Assembly (NCBI GenBank): GCA_003640385.1
Contig: RCAB01000065.1
Coordinates: forward strand, 142,495 to 206,494
From: Setaria digitata
Taxonomy: Eukaryota > Nematoda > Chromadorea > Rhabditida > Setariidae
Direction: 5' to 3'
DNA length: 64,000 nucleotides
Shown: in pieces, positions 15,106 to 28,545 of the stretch
Layout of the letters: every line of letters begins with the position of its first letter
Position numbering within the stretch: the first letter of the stretch is position 1
Made by a program: the position numbers and the translations under genes
Notes under the pieces: model-generated
The model's input: only the letters and a program-made list of their open reading frames with translations
What the model was told of the DNA's origin: nothing
Database searches by the model: none

Positions 15106-17416
15106 GAGATGTAAGTGGAACGCGGATTAGTAGGCGGGAGTTGATATATGCTATTTTCGGGCTTTGGTGGGTTTTCTCCGCGGTAACTGCGAGGGGATCG
15201 GGATCTCATTTACGTAATTACATCGTATCGGTGATTCATTCCGTGACTTTTAGGAGTTCCACTGAATGCAGAAGGATTAATTCATTCTCAGTAGTATATA
15301 ATTCTTTCCTTTTTTCCTTACTGTTTTATTGTTCCATCTTTTTTTTTCTTATTGATAAAGTCTATCAGTTAGCATTATATAACACTCCCAGTACTGCATA
15401 GCATAAGAATTTTGGCTGAACAACTACTTTGGTCATATGCAGTCGCTTTTCCTTCAGGAGTGACGATACTACATCTCCAGCACATCAATATGTTGTCGCA
15501 GCTCCAGGTCAAGCCACGTCATCGTCCTCATTCCCTCAAGTTTGTTCTCGTTCCTCACTTATTCTCTTTGGTTACCTGAGAAGGGTAGTGATAGAGTATA
15601 GTCTAAGCCTAGCTTATTACATTATTTTTTTTTTGGATTGTTTGTGCTTACAGCAGTTTTTCTGCTGTAACATTGTATTGTTTTTCATAAAAGTGGTTGT
15701 TTCAGTATCATCCATGTCAGGTACAAGTGGTCAATTTAGCCGCTGATCTTGATAATGCAGTAAATGGTAACGATCAGAAATCATATATATTGATACCAAA
15801 TACTCAACAAACTTTCCAGCTGAATGGAAATTCACTGCAGGTTCTTGTTATTTCCTCATGTCAATTTTCTAGAATTCAAGAACTATCCTCATTTGTCCCA
15901 TTTTTTGAATTGCATTTACTTCACACTTGTCATATTTTTCTTGCAGTTTTTAGTCTCACAAATTTTGAACAAGATAAACTTAACGTTATTGTTTGATAAT
16001 GCGTCTTGTAATCTGAGACCTCTCAGCACTACTGTTCTTGTAATCTCTTGAAAAGCGAAATAGTACCAGTGTTACTGTTTTATGTATGTGGGAGATTTAA
16101 TGCAGAAATACTTGTCATCCCTTACGAAATGCCTATTTAGGTGTTGCCCAGTAATGTTCAAGTTATAAATTTAAATGATGTTGCATCGTACATCACGCTA
16201 CCGAGTTCACCTTCGTTACCTGCAAGCGAACCGAATCAGCAGCCCTCAACTTCTTCGCCTGTCGTAAGCTCGCCATTTGTTTTCACAGGTATTTTCTTTG
16301 TTTGGCATTATTCAAATAATGAACATTTTAAATAGCCTTTCATTCGTACCTCATATCATTTTTCTGCACTGTTACAGAGGGGAATTTTCGTTCTTTCAGT
16401 ACGGTGCTGTTGTATAAAAATCTCTATTAGTTTATATTCATTTGTTAGTAAAAAAAATTAAATCAAATAGAAAATTATGAATTCAACAAAATTGCTCAAG
16501 GAAATCACAAAGACTTTTTCTAGAAAATCTCCGTTGTACGTTGGTACATTACGACTGCCTACTACCAACGTTTCGCTATGACGGCTGATTCATTTTTTGG
16601 TTGATACTAGTGATAGCATTAAACCTGTTTATTCATTTTGCTTTTATGTTATTGCTTTTTCAGATGCTAAAGGAATTGATATTGCAAATGTTGTTCAGCT
16701 GCTAACAACACAGGTTTGCTTGATGCTTATTCGAAATTAAAGCAACTTGATCCTAATCATTGTCCGACCTAGCAGTTTTATTGCTCTGTTTGTCTATTGT
16801 AGGGGGCATCGAACAGTTCCCTCGTTTCAAAGCCAGATGAAGAACCGCTTTATGTGAACGCCAAACAGTATCATAGGTAAACATTTTCGTATTTATTTAC
16901 TAGATTTTTATTACAGTCATCATTTGCTCTAAAGGAACTTCCAAAAATTACATAAATATGTAATTTTTTTTTATAAAATTACATACATTTATAAAGGTGT
17001 AATAAGTTTATGCGCAAGAACTTTGCAGAATTTTAAAAAGAAGAGCAGCCCGAGCAAAACTAGAAAGTGAAGGAAGAATCCCCAAAGAAAGGCGGGTAAG
17101 TTATAGTTCACATGGTTCAACTTTTAATATTTTTAATTAATATTTAGTGCTAATTGAAAGGTATCTTTCTCGGGCAAAGTTAAATTAAGGATATGGTTTT
17201 TTCCAGAAATATCTTCATGAGTCCAGACATAAGCATGCACTAACACGAGTAAGAGGTGAAGGAGGAAAGTTTGATCGTGGTTCACGTAGCTCGCCTATCC
17301 CAGAATCATCACAGCAGCAGCGACTAACAGAGCAGGTTCGCACTGTATTTCGACCTGCTTACATTGATTGTGGGCCAGCAAAAAATTCAGAATCGCCTGA
17401 TGCTGATCAGCGGTAA
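15061..17416 (+). CDS. nfya: Nuclear transcription factor Y subunit alpha (NF-YA)
   Basis: NF-YA joins the NF-YB/NF-YC histone-fold pair and inserts into the minor groove at CCAAT boxes. Exons: 15061-15110, 15458-15539, 15706-15840, 16141-16288, 16664-16713, 16803-16876, 17029-17095, 17207-17416; 271 aa. The N-terminal two thirds is Ser/Thr/Gln/Pro-rich, as in NF-YA activation domains. The conserved core starts at EEPLYVNAKQYHRILKRRAA (subunit-interaction helix) and continues through PKERRKYLHESRHKHALTR to RGEGGKF (DNA-binding helix and GXGGRF loop). The helix, linker and binding residues match the family almost exactly. The core is split over three exons. The C-terminus adds about 48 residues after GGKF. 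C. elegans has two NF-YA genes and I cannot say which one this matches. Confidence 0.95.
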
Positions 17417-18406
17417 AAACGTGGACGTTTTGTTAAGTTTAAATAACTTGTCCAGTACTTGGAGAGAATATAATCAATGAAGTTTTATTGATCATATGCA
17501 AGGATCGCAATATCTTTGTGCAGAATTGCTGGGATATTTTAATCAATGCCGTTTCGGAACTTCAGAACCTTGCCTTTTATTAACTGATCAAAAGTAAGCC
17601 TTAATGCTATTTGTAGATTGTAAAAAAAAAATAAAAAATAAAAAGGGGAAAAGTTGTAGGAACGTTAATGAATTAATGCTTCATTTAAATGCCAAAAGTG
17701 ATGGAACCTGATATTTTATATTTTACATTGTTGTTGCTCCACTGAATTCGATCATTAGCTTGTAAACTTTTCCGCTTTTTTTTTTTAGTGTGGTTCTTTT
17801 AAAACTGTCCTATTTGGGATATTTGCAGAAAACAGCTGGTGCATATGTTATGTTTCTCTTCGTATGGTACAAGTCTTTCTTATGTATAACAGCATGCATA
17901 AGTTGTTCAGCGGTGTCTGTTGCTTTATGTTTAAATATCTGATGATACTTTTGGTGTGTGAGTTTAGGTTTTATAGGAACGTTTGGGATACTTGACTCGT
18001 AAATGAACAGAAGCACTGTCTGGGATGGTGCTTGTAATAATAACTAGCGGGACATTTTCTGTACACTACAATCTGGCTGAATGGTTGTTTTCACAATTTT
18101 TTTCATTTATTTTCATAGTTCTTTTATGTTTCTGATTAATTCATATAGCTACTTGTAATTAATCTACAGTGGCTTTAGTCTCTTTTTTTTATTAGTATCA
18201 TGTGCTGAATCTTCGGAAATCTTTATATTTGCGTTTTACTTCCTCTTTCTATTCTCCAAAGCTGCCCCATTGAAAGTCAGTGTTGTGCGGATATCTCTAG
18301 TGTTCACTAAAGTGGATATTGTGCTCTGTTGCTTGGAAATTGACGAGTTTTTTGTTTGCCACATTGTATGAATTATATATTAAAATTTTATTTCATTTAT
18401 TTGCAA

Positions 18407-18412
18407 AATAAA
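18407..18412 (+). terminator. Candidate poly(A) signal for NF-YA
   Basis: AATAAA about 1 kb past the NF-YA stop. Earlier A-rich candidates exist near 17625 (AAAATAAAAAATAAAAAG), which would give a shorter 3' UTR. Confidence 0.35.
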
Positions 18413-21400
18413 ACTCTACCTAAACACTCTATTTTTTACTACCAGAAATTTCTTTACTATCCCTTAAAGAAAAGCATTTACTATCATTCAGAACCGCTGA
18501 GTACAGAAGTGTTTTCCAAATAAGGAAAAAACTCTTCATTATAAGTAAAATTACGTCATTGAAGAGAGGTTTTGGACCTTTTGCAACGCTCGGAGGTTCA
18601 TGTTACGGTGTAATCCTGTTCCGGGAAGTTTGACGTTCAGAGCTGAGGAATGGTGGCTTTTAGCTTTTAAAAGTCATAGCGAAATAGGTTTTGCTGCGAA
18701 ATTTCGCACCGTGGGGACTGTGCATTTTGCATTTTTTATGCCATGTCTACTTTGTTTAGTACCATTACTTTCCGTTTCCACCGTTTCTTTGTTTCTTTCC
18801 GTCCCATATGCCGTCAACTTACGTTTTTATAATTTTAATTAATATCTTATAAAGATCAGAAACCCGCCAGCATGATTTCTTGCTGATTTAATGCCTGGTA
18901 AAAACGAACATCTGGGAAAAGGAAGAAAAGGTATTCCAGCTAATTTAATCCTCAGTTTCAACTATCAGTATAGTTGACCGCAGTGGCGAAGAGCATTGAG
19001 TGACATTTGTTAGCATTGGACTTTCTATGAAGCAATCTGAAGAGAACAGTTCCCCGTTACTTAATGCAAAATGAATAATTGCTGCACTTTTATAGATTTC
19101 ACTTGAAAAAAAAAAGCAAAATTTGATGATTCCAACAACTTTTTCGCCTTCCCATAAAAAGACAATATCAGAATAAAAGCACGAATTTAAACTTTAAAAG
19201 CATATCGAAAATAATCATATTTCTGCTAATCCTTTTGGAATGTTCATCATTGAACAATTGACATTATTTGTTTTTTCTGCAAAATATATCTTACTATACT
19301 GCTAATTTCCAACTTTACTATCAGTGGAAGTGTAATTTGAAATAATCACTTATTCTAGATAGATCTGAAGATATTTTATCACATGTGAATTAGAGTGAGT
19401 AGGAAACCTTTCCACAACAAATGTAGTTTATCTTGCAGTTGTTGTTTCCTGAACATAAGCAATATAAACGAACATACTGAACTCAAATTCCACTCAATAG
19501 ATTTCCTGGTCTATTGTCTTGATGCTATTTACATGAATGAGTAGTAGTAAATTATGGATGAATCAATAAAAAAATAAAGTTGAACAGAAGAAGATTGCGC
19601 TAGTAAATTTCGGCTATCATTATCCTTTTGGGCACTTTTTCAGTATTGGTACTGTTAAAAAAAAAAAAGAAAGAAAAAATTCGGAAATAAGGTCTTTTAT
19701 GATTTATAGCATGTGCAATTTATTCATATAAATAAGCAAATAATAATTGAATAATTAACTAATATATGTTTAACTACCTTTGCTCCCGAAAACCCCAAAT
19801 TTGAAATAAAGTTCAATTTCAGCTTTCTTGATGTTTATTAAAATCTTTTAAAGTATCTTTTTTTTTTTTTTTTAAATTTTTTGCTCACGTTTTTTTTGCC
19901 TTATATTTTTGTGTATAAAAATATTTCAACCTAGCGCTTGTTTAGTTTGGACGTTTGCAGTCGTAAATCTATTTGAATCCATCGTGAAACTGCTGGTTCA
20001 GCCATCAGGTAAAAGGACTCATAAGCGAGAGTTGCTACTAGTATTTGTGTAAACTCTGGAAGTAACATATTTCTAATATACTCTCGCTAGTACTTCCTTT
20101 TTTAAACTATTTTAAACAAGTTTTATTACTGCAGTTGATGGTGACAGGTGACAATATTTATTATGCCATGAGTTAGAATAATTGGAAACTTGTTCAAACA
20201 GTGTATAAGGTTTCAATCTACACATTTTGTAACATGTTAGATTATTTTGTATTTAATAAGACATGTCAATTAGACAGAATAAAATCTATTAATAATTCAC
20301 TTTCCTCATAAGTACTTACATATCCTACATAAAATAAGCAATAGTTCTTCAAAAATTATGATGCAGTTTCACTTGCTTTCCTTACAACTTATCCAGTCAG
20401 ATAAATAACAACTTAAAAATCCTTCCTACACAAGAATATATGATATTATGTTGAGCAAACATGGTAAGAAATAAAAAAATCCAATTAATTCAGGAAAAAA
20501 AAAGTGAAAATGGTTATCCTTAGAGAAATTAAGAAAGGCGCTGAAATAACACCATTTTCTTATATAATGCAACAGTTATTTAGGAAATTATAATTTTATG
20601 TTATTACGCAAGAAATTTAATCTATAAAATAAAATTTATTATTTGATTCATTTATGAAAGAAGACAGCAATTTGATATTTCATGTCAATATAATGTAAAT
20701 AATCTTATTCAGATTTCTTTTCTGTCTATTTTAAAACTTTTTTCTAGCTTGCTCCAGAACGATATAGCTATTCACGGGGATCTTCGATTACGCATGAAAT
20801 TGAGCTATTGTAGATTTACAATACTTTCATGCATCTACTCCCCAATCAGTCTTGTTATATGTTAGCTAAATAAATACTTTTAAGCTCCTTCAATTAAGGC
20901 TTCTCGAGTTTCAGACTTCTTAATCTCAAGCTTCTCTTTTTTCTGGGACTTTTTTAGTTGTTGAGAGTTCTGGTACTTTTCTTGCTGGAATTTCATTTCG
21001 ACTATCTGTATCCATGCGGAGAATGAAGTGTGAGTAATGGAAATTAAACAGTAAATGATAACTTATTGAAGACTTCAGTGCTTCATTGTAATCCACAGAT
21101 TTCTAAAAATTGGTTAATAACTCTGTGTTCCAGTAAATAAATTTCTAAAAAATATAAGAAAAAGAAAAATAAATAAGCGAAATTCTTCTTTTTTTTTGAA
21201 AATTTTACGAAAATTCAGGCTAGCAGCACACGGATAAAATGGTATAAACAACCTAAGTGCAAAATTTTGCGAGAAGTAAAGTAAGGCATTAATATTTTAT
21301 TTCACGGATTCTCTTTATCAGCAATTACTCAGTCATTTATTGAATAATTTTTTCATTTTGATTGCATAAATTTAATATTTTAAATGATGTGAACGTAGGG

Positions 21401-23700
21401 CAAAATGATAACTGATAAGAAAAAAATAAGGAATGAAAACGAGAAATTTAGAAAGGAATTGGTGTCATTGACAAAACTTCACGCGAAAATGAAAAAAAAA
21501 AAAAAAAAAAAAAAGTGGTTGTAAAAATATAATTGCGGAGTTTAACGAACAGATATCAATAATGCCACATTTTGCAGCATTCTTAAAATGGCTAATTTAG
21601 AGAAAATGGCCTTGTCTGCATTGTCACTAGAAACATCTCATTCATTCCTAGAAATGTTTGTGTTCCATTCTGATGCTACGAAAGTGTTGTTAAATTGAGT
21701 ATTCAGAATCTTACAAGTGATTACTGGACAGTTCGTATTTTATCTCTGGACTTCTGAAAAATGTTACATTTGGTAAAGAATACTTGGACTCTGTCTTTCA
21801 ATACTTTTTTAATACTCTGAAGGATACAAAAAGTATGATATGACTGTATCGTGTGATTTGATGATCATTGAAAATTAAATGCTAGAATGTTTCTTATTGT
21901 TAGTATTAAAAATATTTTGGTATTTAATCTATTTTACTATTTTTTTTTATTATTTTATCATTTATTTCACTACATAAAATCAAGAATGTAAAGGTTCCGG
22001 TTCCAATTTCCTCCTCTTTCTTGCATATAAATCGGCTTATCAATTTCAAATTTATATCATTTTTGTTAAAGTGAAGTTTGCCTTTTCTGTTTAAGAGAAT
22101 TTTATTTTGCTGTACTCGTGCGAAATATTTTAGATTCATCTAGTATAAGTTAACTACGTTAAATATTTCAAATTCGTGCAATGTAACTTCGTTTACTTAG
22201 AAATGAGAAAATTCTCATCATTAATTTCGTACATATTTGTTTGCTATATACATTTGAACATGTGTGTCAAAGGTAATATGCTAAATTAATTCATGCTGAA
22301 ATATTTGTGAATAAGGCAATACTTGAATTCGACTCTAATGGTACAAATACTAAATTTAGTATAACTACTTGGTACCATTAACTTCCGGCATTATTCCAGA
22401 AATTTTCGCTGACTAAGCTCTAGATAATCCGAAGTTAGCTGGCCTTTTCTAAAGCTGAAGAACATCCAGGGCTTAGTTGGAATGTTCTATTGCTTTTCTT
22501 CTTGTCGCTTAATTAGTGAAGCCTTCACTGTAAAGTGATCACCACACGAAATTTCACTAAAAAGTTTGCTTTAATAACAATCAATTTTGATTAACTACCA
22601 ACTTGAACTAGATGATGTATTCATTCAACGGAACATTTCTCAGCAACGTTTTATGTCATTCTTTGTTTATGAATTACGCAGGAAATAATGATTTGAACAG
22701 AATACAGGCCATAATGTTTACACCGCATGAGTAATACATTTCAAAAGTAATACATTGTTTTGATCTTCATATAGCATTGGAACTAGCAATTACATTTAAA
22801 AAGTTTTCTAGCTTGCTGTTAAAATAACTCTTTATTTACATTTTCCGTATCGTTCCAAAATCCAGCAAGCAAAATTAAGGGTATTTAATTAGATGTTGAG
22901 GCTTAATTTTACAAATATCTGAATGAACACAAAACACAAAGAAGAGTATTTCAACTTTCGGTCTGCGTGAAATTGTTTTAAAGAAACACTTCAGAGTGTT
23001 AAAATTGAATTAAATTGTAGGCTATAGGAAGGACAAGTCTGAAATAACAGGGTTCTGAATTCAGCCTTTTCTTGGATCCTTTAACTATTCGATCTTACGA
23101 ATCAATGATAATTATCGCTGCTTGAATAACTCAAGTCATTTCTAAGATTTGATCTGTGAAACTAATTTAAGTTTGTCGCCCAATAGATTAGTTTGTTAGG
23201 TAGCCGCATAGTTGGAGATTATTTAGCAATCTGTTGAAAGTGCGAGGTTCAATTATAATAATGAAAGGTTTATAACCAAAGTTCTGAAGTAGATCGAAAT
23301 TGTTTCAGAGCCAAATAGAAGAAAATCAAGAAAGAAGTTCCAGTAACAGTAATTTTATTTTCCAACCATTAAATGTTACAGATTTAACTAATTAAAATCA
23401 TACGGTAATTTTTTTGATCAGACGCTGAAAAACAGAAGTTTATTTATTATATTCTTGGTTAAACATGTAACAGGGCTGAAGTTTTATGTTGCAGATTGTG
23501 CAAACCTTTTTAGCCAGTACATCATACTTTTTAAATTTAAGTCTGACAATTAACAAATAAATTATTCATCAAATTAAAAAAAAAAAAAAAAAAAAAAGAA
23601 AAGGGGAAGTTTGCTGACACAACTCAGAAGTTTCAGTTGCTTCCTTTTTTCTTTGGATTGTGAAAACAATTTTTAGTTTCACAGGAAATATTTTGATGTT

Positions 23701-23725
<25 letters not shown>
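23701..23725. repeat. (TA)n microsatellite
   Basis: About 12 uninterrupted TA units, preceded by a poly-A tract 100 bases upstream. Confidence 0.8.
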
Positions 23726-23731
<6 letters not shown>

Positions 23732-24542
23732 TTTCAAGTTTCATTAAAAAATTGCATCCAATCAATATGGCCAGCATCAACTTCAACTGACATTATCATT
23801 CTATAACATCAAGCAATATTTTCAAGCTTCTCAGCAATATTTTCCTCGGCAATGAACGGATATATTCGAATCTTCGCTCCTGTTTCATAATAATTTTTTC
23901 TTTCTTTGTTAACCTCCGTATCTTCTTTTTGGCAAAAATAGCTATAACTAACGATGCTGACAACTCACAAAACACGTCACTTTATTAGCGTAGATGACGT
24001 ATTTCTATCAGGCGTCGAGCAAAGATGAGAATTGCGTGGTTCAGCAAGTAAAGATGATTATAGATAATAACGATGATAATAATGGCGATAAGAATGATGA
24101 CGATGACAATAAAAGCAATGATCAGAACGATGGTGATATGATATGATATGTTGATATTGACAATGATGCTGCTTCACAATTACGTTCGGAAAACGAGAGA
24201 AAAACACAGTGAAACGAAAGAAGTGAGTCATTCGGAAGGAAAAACGGATTTTTTTTTTCGAAACAGGCATTCAGTGCACAGGCATTGCTAAGGCCTTTCT
24301 TTCAGTAGAGATGACGAAATATTTGTCGTTTAGGATGGGTATATATGTGACACATACACACACAGACACAGACACACACACACATGCACATACAGACGTA
24401 CCCTGAACCTGGACATGGTCGTGGTCGTGTCATCATATTACGGGTAACATCGGGTGCCCTCCCCGCGGGTAACGTTCATGTACCCTTATAGAAAATGTAG
24501 GAACAGACGCCTAGAGACAGAGATAGACGGAGGGAGGGAGAG

Positions 24543-24543
<1 letters not shown>

Positions 24544-24584
<41 letters not shown>

Positions 24585-24585
24585 N
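24544..24585. repeat. 41-base poly-C tract ending in N
   Basis: Pure C run, extraordinary in a genome this AT-rich, ending at a single N (24585). Probably a sequencing or assembly artefact at a contig join, although a real G/C tract cannot be excluded. Confidence 0.75.
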
Positions 24586-25335
24586 AGATCGCATCTATAA
24601 AAGAGTGGGTTTACAACTGAATGGTGATTCATTTTCTGGTGGAACGCTTTCCAAGAAGAATGCTCACCTGCTTAGTGCGGTGGTTGTCGAGATTGGTTGT
24701 GACCTGTTGCTGGGCCCTTTGTGAAGCTTTGTACTTCGGCTAAGGTGCTGCTACGGTTACGGGACAACACCTTTGCTAGGTACAATGCTCAACATATCGG
24801 CTTCCATCCGTGTCCACGTTATCATCGCTTATCACTTATCCATCGATCTACTGCAGGCGTAAGCTTTCTTATCACTTCTCACAAACTGTCTATCCTCTCT
24901 TTCTATCATTTCGATTTTTCATTTTACCCATCACTTTTTGCTGCTTAGCTCATTCATTCTGTAATGTAATGAAACAATAATGCCATCGAAATTCACTCAT
25001 TTCCTTCTTTTCCAAACAAACATAAAGCACAAGAAAAAGTCAATTCATCAAGTGTTCATTTTGATAGAATTAGCAAGTAATTTTCCTCTTTTATTATATA
25101 TTCTTTTTAAGTTAGAATTTTCGAATTTTGGATGAAAATGTTTTTTTCCCCCTCGAAATTTCTTACAATTCTTTTTTTTCCCTATTTTTTTTTCTTTCTT
25201 TTCCAACTCTTATGACACTAAAGAAATTCATATGGATATCCTTTAGCAACTTTGGTCTTCTTTTGCTAGAAAATATGCTTACTCTAGGAAAACGGAAGCT
25301 CCGTTGAAATGTGCAAGTGTCGCATTTGCCCGTGT

Positions 25336-25403
25336 TCGTGTATGTGTATGTGTATGTATGTATGTATGTATCTGTCTGTGTGTGTGTGTCTGTCTGTATG
25401 TGT
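25336..25403. repeat. TG / TATG simple repeat
   Basis: Degenerate TGTA, TATG and TCTG units with runs of TG. The weak antisense frame here is a composition effect. Confidence 0.7.
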
Positions 25404-27977
25404 GCACTAATACTCATTTATGTTGTGTATGAGTCTGTTTATTCGTGTATGTCCAACTAGAATCAACTAAATCTTTACATTTTTAAAAAAAATTTGTCAA
25501 AAATTCATACATACATCGTTGTACTGCCAAAAAAAAAAGAAAAAAAAAAAAAGAATTGCCATGGCATCATCTATTTCCCATTGTTGTTTATTGTTGTTCT
25601 TCATTTTCGAAGCAGTTCAAAACTTGTACATAAATCAAGTGGCCAACAAAAAGATTGCAAGAATGTAAGATCAAGATAAATAATGTAGAAGTATGCGTGA
25701 AGAATGTGCCTAACTTGTCGATTATATTCCATTCTTTATAATAATTTATTATTTAAGATATACAACACACTAACAGTGAGAAAAAAAAAGCACTTAGAAT
25801 GCTGAAAAATTGCAGTAAAATAAATCTTAACATCATTTAATTTACTTAATCACTTGTTTATTAATTAACTAATGCTTGTATATACTCCTTTTATATTTCA
25901 TTTTCATTTGCGTTTGTTATTTTTTTTTTCTTTTCCACATTTAAGTTCTAAGACTAGTAAAATTTCGATTTATGTCCCTTCTAAGTTGCCAACATTCTGC
26001 AGTTGAAATTTATTTGTTCGATTTCTTAAAAGATTTGTTTTCTTTTTTGATAAACTGGCAAATGTTCAAACTATATTTCGATTTGGATAGAATGAGCAAA
26101 TACGAAAGTGAATCAAACTTCTTAGAAAATGCAATTGGTACCATTTGGCTGATGCGAATTATTTTCTAAAAACGTATTAACTGCTCGACTGGGTGCTCAT
26201 AATACATTCTGCTTATGAGTTAGAATTATGTACATTAAGGTGGTTTTTTTTTTTCTTTTTTTTTTTTTTGAAGTGAAAAAGTTAGCAAGCGGAAGAGAAA
26301 ATAAGTGAGAGGACAACAGTATGACTCACCAACACGCAGTTTTATTTTTTATTTACGTCAGAAGTGCAACTTGAACAGAACGATTCATGATTCGTTTTCC
26401 GGCAATGGTGCTGTTTGAAATTTGTTGAATTAATGGGAGTTTCGCCGGTCGTTGAAACATTATTCAACAACGGTTTCGACAGAGATTGTGAGATAGATTC
26501 AAATAAAGTTTATTTTTCAGATTCAGTGTTTCAATTCAACGATGAGTTTTACCATGACTGAGGTTGTTAAATCTGTTGGAAAAAAAATTGACAATTTCAA
26601 TTGGTGAATTTAATTTGAAATGACAAATTAGGTCGCAAGTTTTCCCTTTTTTTAAGGTCACATGTAATAGTTTTTCTTTTCATTTATTGTTTTTTTTCTC
26701 TTTTTTTTCTTTTGTTTTTTTACTATTTCAAGTTTCTTTTTTTTATTATCAAATTCCATTTCACTTTTTATTCATCTGATCTCTATGTTATTCTTTTACT
26801 GTCCTCGAATAAATTTTTGTTCCTATCATTATACTTTGTCCTGAGAGGGTGAAAGGGCACTTCTATTACAAAAGTGTAGTCAGTTTGTCGAACTGATTTT
26901 GTTGAAAATAGCAACGGCTTAAGATTTTTCTGAGTTTGAAAGAAAACATGCCACATACATTTCCTTATCCTATGGAATTGAATTTTCTATTGTATCACAG
27001 GTATTTCCACCAGGTAAAATTATTTCTCCAGGTTTTACTTTAGATGATATCTACCAGATGCAATGCAGCTGAAAGTTATTTTTACTGTTTATAAAATTCG
27101 CAAAAGTGGTAAATTCTAAAAATATAAAATCAGTATGTTTACAGCAAAACGTGAATAGATGTGATTAACTTCATCAGTATTATTAACATCTTATGTAATT
27201 TAAAGCAATTATGTTTACACTGTTGTGTTGTATTATACTGTGCCAGCAATTCATTTTAATGTAATTTGAACAGATATAATAAATTAGTATGATTTCATAA
27301 ACAGAACTTCCACTAATGGGTGGAAGTTTTGTTTATTATTTATAATATTCAAAATTTGAAACAACTGCTTATTTTATTTAATCGTTATAATAATACAAAA
27401 GAGTTGTAAATATCATTCAGATGGACCTGTAGCAAGCGATGGTTAGCAATAGCCAGAACTGAGCTAATCATTATAGCTCTCAATTATAATGCAGCTTAAT
27501 TTTATGTGTTCCACATTCTTTCTTCATATTTTCACTATGTGTCACATTTTTTTTTTTTTGAACTTCAGTGGCCGAAGTAAGAAGTTTCGAGTAACAGAAT
27601 CTTCACAACCAATCGCGCATTCTTTGATTGCTACCACTGGAAAGAACATCAGTCTGTGAGAATACGGAATCCATCAATTGCACTACAACACGAGAAAAGT
27701 GCCGTGCCACAGGAAGTGAGCATCGAGACTGCGTCGGCAATTGGTAAAGTGCTCTTAACGAGAATCCATTTGACGATTTGAGGCACATTATTTGTGATTG
27801 CCTAAATGAATAAATAAATGAAATGCGCTGAAGTGAATTATCTATGCTCCTAGTATAGCACATTAGGTGATTGAATGTGTTATAAAACGTGCATATAAGG
27901 AGAGGCGGGAAGGAGAAATGATGTATAAATCAGTGGATCGGTGATGAACGGATAGCTGTGTACCAGTGAAGCGATGA

Positions 27978-28046
27978 CGATGTACCGGTGAATTAATTGG
28001 TCATCGAGAGACAGCGATGCACCAAGGAAATGGTCATCAAGAGATA
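27978..28046. repeat. Imperfect 35-bp tandem duplication
   Basis: Two consecutive units begin GATG(T/C)ACC, share GGTCATC and end in (G/A)AGAGA(C/T)A. They differ by a few substitutions and a short indel. Confidence 0.5.
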
Positions 28047-28494
28047 ACGGACTCTTCAGGGTGAACACACCGCGGAAACGTCGTAGCACATTCCTGCCGG
28101 TGGATACTGACAGACAATTGAGTGGAAAGAATAAAGCAAACAGAGAGAGGCACAAGGAACGGGGGAGTTGGAGATGCGGGGAAAGGGTGAGTGGTTAATA
28201 GGCTGACATGCGGTAAGCTGTGGCAGAGTGAAAAGGAGGAGGAGGAGGAGTGAAACGTACCTCCTGGATAGTATGCTATAGACTGAAGCAGTTGAGGCAA
28301 CCTCTTAGATCGATGTTGCTGTGGATGGAGGGGCCTGGAGCCCAGTTAGGCCTAGTTATTTGTGTGTTATTCAACAACCGTCCTCGTTCTAGTCCTTCCA
28401 ACGTAGTCCTTTCTAGACCCATCCTCATCCCATGCTTGCACCCAGGCCTGCTAATTACTTCCCTTTTCTCTTCTCTTTCTCTTTCTCTTTCTCT

Positions 28495-28495
<1 letters not shown>

Positions 28496-28544
<49 letters not shown>

Positions 28545-28545
28545 N
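28496..28545. repeat. 49-base poly-T tract ending in N
   Basis: Pyrimidine-rich CTCTTTCTCTTT leads into 49 T and then a single N at 28545. The N looks like an assembly join. Confidence 0.75.

Noticed and set aside
18600..18842. 80-codon frame with RAEEWWLLAF and a hydrophobic C-terminus
   Set aside because: Isolated, no acceptor or donor giving continuation, no recognised family.
27603..28300. Several overlapping antisense frames of 86-91 codons
   Set aside because: Overlap each other in different frames in a GC-richer island, with no splice chain or recognisable domain. Composition effect more likely than a gene.
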